Part shown: piece after piece, positions 9,248 through 16,522 of the stretch
Layout: each line of letters begins with the position of its first letter
Numbering within the stretch: the first letter of the stretch is position 1
From: Acanthamoeba castellanii str. Neff
Taxonomy: Eukaryota; Discosea; Longamoebia; Acanthamoebidae
NCBI RefSeq assembly: GCF_000313135.1
Contig: NW_004457380.1
Location: forward strand, 316,033-332,554
Reading direction: 5' to 3'
DNA: 16,522 nt
Position numbers and translations under genes: made by a program
The notes under the pieces: model-generated
Databases searched by the model: none
What the model was told of the DNA's origin: nothing
What the model saw: the letters and a program-made list of their open reading frames with translations, nothing else

Positions 9248-11329
9248 ATGGTGCGCCAGTTTATTATTGTTATTAACTTTATTATTTTTATTTTTTGTCG
9301 GGGGGCGTCCTGGCTGCAGGAACTGTATCGAGTGGAAGGCTCGCTGGCCTTCCTGTCACTGGTGGGGTCCTTCCTCATCATTCTCTCAGCCATGTTCGTC
9401 AAGGTGCCGCTCTACACGCCCGCCGCCGCGCATGTCGTCTCACGAGCTCACTGAACTCGCTGCGTGCGTTGCGTGCCGTGTGTGTCGTGCCGTGTGTGTC
9501 GTGACGTCGCACGCGTGTGTCGGCTCAGGAACTGCGACAACACCCAACGAATCTCGTGCTCCTCCTCTCGATATGCGACTTCATGTTTGCATTGAAGGTG
9601 CCACGCAACACCTCCTTTATGCTGTGCGTGTCGTGCGTGTCGTGCGTGTCGTGCATGTCGTGCGTGTCGTGCGCTGACGATAAGGCGTGTATAACGCACG
9701 CACACACAGTTTGCGATCACGTCGATCTTGCCGAATTCGATCTCGTACCAGGACATCACGGCCTACTGCATCGGGCAGGCCGTGTGGGCTCAGTTCTGGG
9801 GCATGGCCTCCATCAGCTGGAACGGAATCATTTCGCTCAACTTGATGGCCAACTTGCGCAAGCCGTTCCTCGACACCTCCAAGGTACTCTACTCGTCTGC
9901 CCCTCGTGTGCGCGTGCGGTGGTGCACGTGTGCTGTGCGTGTGCGGTGTGTGTGTGTGTGCGGTGCGTGTGCGGTAGTAATGGCTGCTTGTGGGTGTGTA
10001 GTGGGGCACATACTACCACCTGTGGGTGTGGGTGCTGTCCGGAGTCACGACCATTCTCCTGGTGGTGCTCAACATGTATGGTGTGTCGGGCGATGGAACG
10101 TACGACCCCCACAATATATGAAATAGAACTACTTCTTTTGAACAATTTCAAGAATTCATATTATTTTTATTTTACTAATGTTGTAATAATATTAAACCGT
10201 GCGCGCTGTGATAGGTGTTGGATCAAGGGCGACTACAACTTGTTCAGGCTCGTGTTCTTCATCCCCCTACGTACACACCTCGACCACATATTTGATTAAT
10301 TTATTTTATTTTATGCTATGCTATGTTATTTTATTATTTATTATTTTCTGTGTTTAATTCATATTCGTGAATGCCGCAGTGGCCTATTTTGTATTGGGCG
10401 CGAGTGCCTTCATGATCGGTCTCTCGTCCACACGCTCCCTGTCCGAGGAGGTACACCCGTCGTCACCTCCATTGGTTTCTTCACGTCATTGGTGGTGGTC
10501 GTTGACGTCATCATCGACATTGTTGGTTTCTTTCTTTCGTTGCGCAGTCGTCGGTGCGTACGCGCATGGTGTTTCGTATGTTCTTCTACACGTCGGTGTT
10601 CATCATCTGCTGGAGCGGTCCGCTGGCCCATCGCTTCACCCAGTACTGGCGCGTCTACAGCGACGTCTTCATCTACGCCGACGCCATCGGCCAAAGGTCT
10701 CTCTCTTCTCTCCTCCCACTTCTGCTACCGCGCAACTGAGCTTCTGACACGCGCGTTGTGTGTCGTACCGTGTGCGGTGTGTGCGGTGTGTGCGGTGTGT
10801 GTGTGTGCGGTGTGTGCGGTGTGTGCGGTGTGTGTCGTCATAGTGTGCAAGGGTTCGCGAATGCGCTGGTGTGGCTCACGAATCCGTCGTTCTTCGGTTC
10901 GTTCAAGAAGAACATCCTCATGCGCGTCCCCGTCCTGCGCAGCTACTACTTCAAGGTATACATGTGGCCTACATAGCGACGTTCAGCGACCGGTTGCTCA
11001 CGATCTGCGTATTGTGTGTGTGTGTGTGTGTGTCGTGTGTGTCGTGTGTGTCGTGTGCGGTGTGTGTCATGTCAAGCTTGACGATACCAACCTTCCGCTT
11101 CTGCGCGACTTGGGCGTCCATGAATACCTCCACGATGATAGGTTCCACTTATATTCTTTCTTCCGTTCTTTCGTTCTTCTTCGTTATTCATTCTTTTTTA
11201 CACACGAAACAAACTCACCACACGACATCACCAGGCAAGACATGCAAAAGCTGGACATTGTCATCCGCAAGAACATCATCACATTCCTCCTTTATGGCAT
11301 GAAGGAAGCCGTACGATCTCTCCCCTCTC

Positions 11330-11364
<35 letters not shown>

Positions 11365-14273
11365 CGCTCGTCTTCACATTTGCTCACGCGCGCATGACAC
11401 GACACGACACCCAGTGCGAAGACGTCCAGAGCCGCTACGAGGAGCCGCTCAACGAGGCCGACTTCAGGGAAGTGCGCGACATCCTCGAACTCAAGTACGG
11501 CCTCTTTTATCAATTAATTGTACACTATGTTATTTATATTATTATTGATTTATTTATTATAGTTGATGAGAGAAAATATTAATAAATTAATTTATTACTA
11601 TCAATTCCTTTTTCTTACCAATGTTGGGCGTGTGGGACAGGTACGAGAACACGCGCACGATGAAGGAGTATCGATTCGTGGACTACTGTCCCTATGTCTT
11701 CCAGAAGCTTCGCGCCCAGGCCGGCATCACCCCCGAGGCCTACATGGTACGCCTCTCTCTCTCTCTCTTGTGTGTCGTACACCTGCGGTGTGACGTGCGT
11801 GTCGTGTGTGTCGTGTCGTCTGACTGTGTCTCTTGTCGCTGGCCGTGCGCAGGCGTCGATTCAGCCGGAGCTGTTCCTCAAGAGCCTGTCGAACCAAAAG
11901 TTCTCGGAGGGCCGCAGCGGGAGCTTCTTCTGCTTCTCGCCGGACAAGTGCTTCATCATCAAGACCATCCCCGAGTCCGAGGCCAAACTCCTCAACAAGA
12001 TCCTGCCCGCCTACTACCAGGTCTGGCACCACATCACCTGCTGCTGACGTCACACTCACATTTGTTTAAAGTTGATTTTATTCATTTGTTCATTTATTTA
12101 TTCATTTAGTCATTTATTTATTTGAATTATTGTAGTTTATTATTAATTATTGCATTAATGGATTAATTGGTGGTGGTGCAGTACATCGGCAACAACCCGG
12201 ATTCGCGGTTGATGCGCTTCTACGGCCTCCACGCGATCAAGATGCACTACGGCGACCAGGTCTTCGTCATCGTGATGAGCAACGCCTTCCGAACGCACCG
12301 CAAGATCCACGAACGATACGATCTCAAGGTACGCACACGCAGCAACGCACACGACACACGACACGACACACACGACATACGACACACGACGGTTGTGATT
12401 TGACGATGTCGGGCCGATCGCAGGGCTCGTGGGTGCGAAGAGAGGTGGGCAAGGACTTCCGGGACAACCCGGGCAAGGTCCTTGGCATGGACATCGACCT
12501 CAAGGTAAGTAAGCCAGGCCACCGCCCTCACCATCCACCAACCCACGTTATGTACGTCGAGTGCTACGCACGCGCTGACCAACACACCACACACACACCA
12601 CACGTGTGCGGCCGCCCCCAGGCCATGGGACGCAAGGTGCGGCTGACCAACGAGCAGCGAACGGCCATGGTCCAACAAATCACCGACGACGCCACCGTAC
12701 GCACACTCCCTTTTTTTTCCTTTATTTATTTATTATGATTAGTATTATGTAAATTAATGAGATTATTTTATTTTATTTTATTTAACGATAAATGTTTTGT
12801 TTTGTGTTTGGTGTCTACAGTTCATGTGTAGCTTGGGAATTATGGACTACTCCATCCTGCTGGGCATCCATTTTGTCGACAGAGCCGCCGAAGGCACCAC
12901 GGTCGCGATCGAAGGGGTCGCGGCGAGTGGCGCCGCCGATGCTACGGATGGCGGCGCCGGCGCCTCGTCGACGCCGCAGACGCCGCAGCGGCTCCTGAAG
13001 AACGGCGATGAAAGCGAAAGCGAAAGCGAAAGCGAAGGCGAAGGCGACGACCGAAGACCGCTGCTCGACGGCGGCCGGCGCGCCGAGGACCTCGAAGCTG
13101 GCCCGAGCACCGTCGAGAGCACCTTGGGTACGCCCGCACCCCCCCCCCTTTTCTCCATTCCTCTATTCCTGTGCGTGTGCGGTGGTGCGTGCGCGTGTGC
13201 GTGTGCGTGTGCGGTTGGGCGAGTGTTTTCACGCTCGTGTGTGCGTGTGTGCGTGTGCGTGTGCGTGTTCTCCATATCCATACATAGACGGCGTGCTCAG
13301 TTTAGAGCGGGAGAATTACATTCCCCTCCACATTCGCCCCTCCGTCTCCGAAATTGAAAAACAGCGCCGCAACCAGAAGAAGATGGACAAGAAGAAGATG
13401 ATGAAGAGCGGAAGAAGTAGAAGAAGGCGGGAGAGAGGCAGCACCACCAATAATGCTTCGCACTCCTCGCCTCCGCTGCCCTCCTCAGACCATTCCATCA
13501 ACCTCGCAGCCAGCAGCCCCGAAGACTACGTCGACGATGCCGAGCAGGACAAGTCGGGCAGCCACACGCCGCTCCGCGCGCGCCGCACCAGCGACGATGA
13601 CGAAGTGAAGAAGGAGAAGAAGAAGAAGGAGAAGATTGAAGACGCCTACGCGGATGAAAGCGACTACTCGACTGATTCGTACGACAGCGAGGACGAATTT
13701 AGCGACGACGTCGAGGGCCGACTGTTCAGGTACCGTAGTGCGTGTTGCGTGTTGCGTGTGCGGCGTGTTGTGCGGAATGTGACGATGCCTACAGAGAACT
13801 AACACGACAACGCGCGCACACACGCCACACACACACACACACACACGCCGCACACACAACGACACGACACGACACGAATGAATGCAGGGATGAGGGGTTC
13901 TTGTCGGTGGATGGGAAGGAGATCTACTATCTGTGCATCATCGACATCCTGCAGCTCTACGACCTCAACAAGAAGGCCGAACGCTTCTGGAAAGTGCGCG
14001 TCATGCACAAGGATTTCGTACGTCGCTCCAGCTTGCCTCTTGATATATGTGGTCTGTTGTCGTTTGCCTTGATCGAAGGAACACTGTTTGTTTTGTTGTC
14101 TAATTTGAGGTGTGTGCGCGTGTCGTGTCGTGTCGTGTGTGCGGGAAAAAAACACGTGTGTGGTGTGGTGTGTGCAGCATGGAGTATCGGTGCAGCCGCC
14201 ACCACGATATCGGGATCGGTTCGTGGCGTGCGCGTTCGATCTGGTCACCTCGCCCGACGCCACGGCCTCCTGA
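9248..14273 (+). CDS. Seven-transmembrane receptor fused to phosphatidylinositol phosphate kinase (RpkA-type GPCR-PIPK)
   Basis: Exons after an uncertain start: 9320-9433, 9529-9597, 9710-9883, 10002-10099, 10215-10270, 10380-10450, 10548-10696, 10844-10955, 11077-11141, 11235-11310, 11415-11494, 11641-11746, 11853-12020, 12182-12328, 12424-12504, 12622-12696, 12821-13127, 13288-13729, 13888-14017 and 14178-14273. All are in phase, about 871 residues from 9320. Seven membrane helices fall near residues 7-28, 46-61, 84-105, 123-146, 160-186, 200-218 and 237-262. TAYCIGQ before helix 3 and TCWIKGDYN before helix 5 supply the expected disulfide pair of cAMP-receptor-like receptors. The kinase shows RSGSFFCF, the ATP-binding lysine in FIIKTI (about 427), VIVMSNAF, HERYDLKGSW, MDYSILLGIHF and YYLCIIDILQLYDLNKK. 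PIPKs phosphorylate phosphatidylinositol phosphates at membranes. A charged insert of about 230 residues splits the kinase. The first exon is unclear: ATG 9248 followed by an intron, or an exon further upstream. Confidence 0.88.
9618..9672. repeat. GTGTCGTGC 9-nt tandem repeat in a receptor-kinase intron
   Basis: Five to six near-perfect 9-nt units sit in the intron at 9598-9709, between the exons for helices 2 and 3. One unit carries a single change (GCATGTCGT). Confidence 0.8.
10760..10836. repeat. GTGTGCGGT 9-nt tandem repeat in a receptor-kinase intron
   Basis: Six or more units lie in the intron at 10697-10843, between the exons for helix 6 and helix 7. The unit length matches the repeat at 9618-9672, but the sequence differs. 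Confidence 0.75.
11319..11371. repeat. CT-rich simple repeat in an intron
   Basis: A run of CTCTCT broken by single T changes lies in the intron at 11311-11414. It acts as a long polypyrimidine stretch ahead of the acceptor, although the acceptor itself is preceded by ACGACAC units. Confidence 0.75.
13010..13047 (+). repeat. GAAAGC 6-nt tandem repeat inside the kinase insert
   Basis: Four to five GAAAGC units followed by GAAGGC units encode an alternating Glu-Ser then Glu-Gly run. This is a coding microsatellite whose length can change in steps of two residues without a frameshift. Confidence 0.85.
13730..13887. repeat. Intron with GT-rich 5' half and CA-rich 3' half
   Basis: The intron between kinase exons starts with GTGCGTGTTGCG-type sequence (13738-13773) and ends with CACACACGCC and CACGACACGACACG (13806-13877). 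The two halves are roughly complementary and could fold into a long imperfect hairpin that brings donor and acceptor together. Confidence 0.6.
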
Positions 14274-14394
14274 ACAAGCGCGTAATTTGTTTATTCATTT
14301 TCTCGTAATATTCTTTTGTCTTTTTAGAAAGAAATGCTTCCCGCTCTTTAAAGAGCGAAAAACGAAAGCGAAGACTTAACTCACCAAGTCAAAG
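14274..14394. promoter_or_regulatory. Short spacer with a 16-nt perfect palindrome, probable promoter of the F-box-like gene
   Basis: The 121-nt gap between the kinase stop and the next start codon is AT-rich. It holds the perfect palindrome CGCTCTTTAAAGAGCG at 14342-14357, with its right end 37 nt before the ATG at 14395. Its position suits a core-promoter or dimer-binding site, but I know no named factor for it, so the regulatory role is inference. Confidence 0.35.
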
Positions 14395-16522
14395 ATGAAC
14401 AAGCGGCCATGCAAGAAGGCACGACTTTGCTCCACCTCGGGCGAGGAAGAAGCTGACTTGCCACCTGGTGGCTCCCTGTGGGACCTGCTGAGCAGCCTGC
14501 CGGACCTGGTGCTGGCCCACCTCCTCAGCATCTTCCTTCCGCCCTCCCACGGCCGTACCCACTTGCCCCCCAAACAATAAGAACAATAAATGCAATTTAT
14601 TTGATATCTTTTCTATTTCTATATTTCTATTTGATGTAATTATTTATATTTATATTTCCTCTTTCTGGACAGTGCGCGTGCTGCCGAACCACAGGCGGCG
14701 GCTCTACCACGCGGCCAAGGCCTTCCTCGAGCGCGGCGACGACCCCGCCACTCCCTGCCCAGAGAGCTTCTGGTACTATTTATAATATATATACTATATT
14801 ATATTCCATATATATTACATTCCATAGATATAATATATATATATTAAAGACGTGGCAAGTCTCATCACCACCCCGACCAGGCACGATGACACGGACCAGT
14901 ACGGCCACCACACGCTCGCGCCGCGCATCGACGCCGCGGTGCTGGCCCTGCGCGCCACGTGCCGCGCCCTGCGCGACCGCGTGGACCTGGTGCTGCGCCT
15001 TCCGCCGCTGTCGTTCGTGGACCAGCTCCACGCGTGGCTCCGGGAGCAGGTCGGCCCCGCGGCGCCGGCCATTGGCGACATCGAAGCCGCGCGGCGGCTG
15101 ACCCAGCAGGCGAGCGCCCTCACCGGACGAGCCCACGCGCTGCTCCACCAACTGCGGTTCGGCCCTGCCCTTCCATTGGCTGCCCATATCTCAACCCTGA
15201 CACGACACGACACACACGACACACGACACACGCGACACACGACACACGACACACGATACGCACGGCACGTACGTGACACACACGACACGACACACGCGAC
15301 ACGCGACACACGACACACGATAGGCTGGAGGAGGTGGTGGAGGAGGTGTGTCGAGAATGGAAGATCGGGCGGGCCAAGCGCAGAGCACTCGCCCGACTGA
15401 CGCGCCCCGAGGAGGAGGGGGAGGAGGCGGGGCAGCAGCCGCGGCTGCGGGTGGTGCACTTGGCCCACAGGAGCGACCTGGTGGGCGGGGTCGGCTGCCA
15501 GGCCATCGACGCCAGCCTCACGCTCTCGCTCCCCGGCCTACCCACGGTGGGTTTCCCTTTTCTCTTCTTTTCTTTCTCTTTTTCCCCGTCTGTTTCACAC
15601 CCGCCATGTGTGTCGTGTCGTGTGTCGTGTTATGTGTCGTGTCGTGTCGTGTCGTGCGCACACGCACAGAGCTGGTGGAGATTGGTCTTGTGTCGGAGTT
15701 GACCTACGAGACCGACCTCACGGTGCTCCTCGCGCTCCACACGCGCTCGACGGAGTGGTGCCGCCGTCTGGGCCTCTCCACCGCCCAGCCGCCGCCGCCG
15801 CAGCCGCTCGACGCTTCCGGCCACCACCCGGCAGCAGCGGCGGCCCACGACGCCGACGGCGGCGAACAGTCGACGACGCGCGCGCTGATCGGGTGGAGCC
15901 AGGGCGAAGCGCGGCTGCACACGGCCCTGCTCGCCAAGCTCTGGGCCGCGCTCGGCTTCGCCTGCCGCCCCGGCCTCGTCGGCGACGACCCGATGACGAT
16001 AGAAAAGAACGATGACGACGACGAGGTGTGGGGCGGGCACGAGGTGGCGGCGGTGCTGCTGGGCTGCCTGGGCTTCATGAGCCGCGCCGACGTGCTCGAC
16101 GCGAACCCCTTCAAGGCCGGGGGCGCGGTGGACGAAGACGCCGAAGACGACGAGGCGCGCGAGCTGGCCGACGCAGAGTGCGTGGAGCGGACCACGGCGA
16201 GATTCAACGAACGGCGATCCGTGGTATGTGTGTCCTGTGTGTCGTGCGTGTCGTGCGTGTCGTGTCGTACACACCATGATCACCGCACACGCACACGACA
16301 CACACGCGACGCCACAAATGCAGGAGCCGCTGCTGAGGGGCTGGAATCAATTTCTGCGCGGCCACGTGGCTCAGCCAGCGGGGCTGGGGCGACGGCAGGC
16401 GCTGGTCGCGTGGGAGCTGGTGACGCGCACCGTCGAGCGCTACGTTGGCCAGCTGCGCGTGTCGCACATCGGTCACGCCCTCGAGGTCCTGCATGGCCTG
16501 TCACCAGTCGGCCGCATCGACC
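14395..16522 (+). CDS. F-box-like protein of unknown function, 3' end beyond the window
   Basis: Exons 14395-14554, 14673-14772, 14881-15156, 15324-15550, 15670-16223 and 16324 to the window end are in phase, giving at least 505 residues. The start is the first ATG after the spacer. Residues 27-50 (SLWDLLSSLPDLVLAHLLSI) fit the core of an F-box, the segment that binds Skp1 in SCF ubiquitin ligases, but the match is short and could be coincidental. The rest is Arg/Ala/Leu-rich and mostly helical, with HRSDLVGGVGCQAIDASLTL and ELVEIGLVSELTYETDLTVL as the most structured parts. There is a Pro/Ala/His-rich spacer (about residues 285-315) and acidic runs near 370 and 415. I recognise no domain beyond the F-box-like core. 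The donor at 15157 (GTTCGG) and the junction at 15550/15670 are the weakest splice calls. Confidence 0.6.
14773..14880. repeat. AT-rich intron with self-complementary TATA runs
   Basis: The second intron of the F-box-like gene is dominated by TATATATAC, TTATATTCCATATAT and ATAATATATATATATT between 14778 and 14846. These are mutually complementary and can fold. The likely acceptor is the CAG at 14878-14880, chosen because it alone keeps the reading phase. Confidence 0.6.
15196..15322. repeat. CACGACA simple repeat array in an intron
   Basis: About 125 nt of ACACGAC/CACGACA units fill the intron at 15157-15323 of the F-box-like gene. It closely resembles the array at 8209-8400 in unit sequence. 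Confidence 0.8.
16224..16323. repeat. Intron with inverted GTGTGTCGTG/CACGACACAC arms
   Basis: This 100-nt intron has GTGTGTCGTGCGTG and related units at 16237-16267 and CACACGCACACGACACACAC at 16285-16305, separated by a short loop around 16268-16284. At least ten consecutive bases pair perfectly, so a stable intronic hairpin is likely. Confidence 0.7.

Noticed and set aside
9248..9454. Reading ATG 9248 straight through as a hydrophobic signal or extra membrane helix
   Set aside because: The hydrophobic run comes from TTTATTATT sequence typical of introns here, and a good GT donor at 9251 and CAG acceptor at 9319 flank it. An intron is the better reading, though it is not proven.
15630..16301. 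223-codon minus-strand open frame
   Set aside because: It overlaps exon 5 of the F-box-like gene, runs into intron repeats and has the Arg/His-rich composition of a shadow frame.
1..16522. tRNA, rRNA or transposase genes
   Set aside because: I found no cloverleaf with conserved T-loop sequence, no rRNA core motifs, and no transposase or reverse transcriptase motif in the reading frames provided on either strand.

Overview
This window looks like a nuclear genome segment from a free-living amoebozoan, most likely Acanthamoeba or a close relative. That is my inference from gene style and content; I could not search a database. Exons are GC-rich. Most introns are short, about 75-170 nt, with GTACG- or GTGCG-type donors. 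Many introns are built of GTGTCG/CACGAC or TTTATT repeats. The long continuous reading frames antisense to exons are GC-bias shadows. One gene is a seven-transmembrane receptor fused to a phosphatidylinositol phosphate kinase, an architecture known from Dictyostelium RpkA and oomycetes.

Layout. Positions 1-1365 (minus) hold at least five exons of a leucine-rich-repeat (LRR) protein that runs off the left edge. Positions 1398-7046 (minus) hold a 22-exon gene with an acidic low-complexity N-terminus, a Clu domain, a Clu-central-like region and helical TPR-like repeats. The LRR block has no start codon of its own and lies 32 nt behind the Clu stop codon, so the two may be a single Clu-LRR gene. 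Positions 7338-8677 (plus) hold a degraded, inverted, internally deleted copy of Clu exons followed by LRR exons. This copy includes a block of about 130 bp that is identical to Clu exon 6. Positions 8678-9247 have no convincing gene. Positions about 9248-14273 (plus) hold the GPCR-PIPK fusion, about 21 exons and about 880 residues. Positions 14395-16522 (plus) hold an F-box-like protein of unknown function that continues past the right edge.

How they relate. The two minus-strand blocks and the inverted relic share one history: duplication, inversion and, probably, recent gene conversion. The receptor-kinase is a self-contained signalling protein, coupling an extracellular or vesicular ligand to phosphoinositide synthesis. 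I see no operon-like or pathway link between it and its neighbours. Exon coordinates come from reading splice sites by eye and checking that reading phase is kept from exon to exon. They are consistent throughout the Clu and GPCR-PIPK genes, but transcripts have not been seen.
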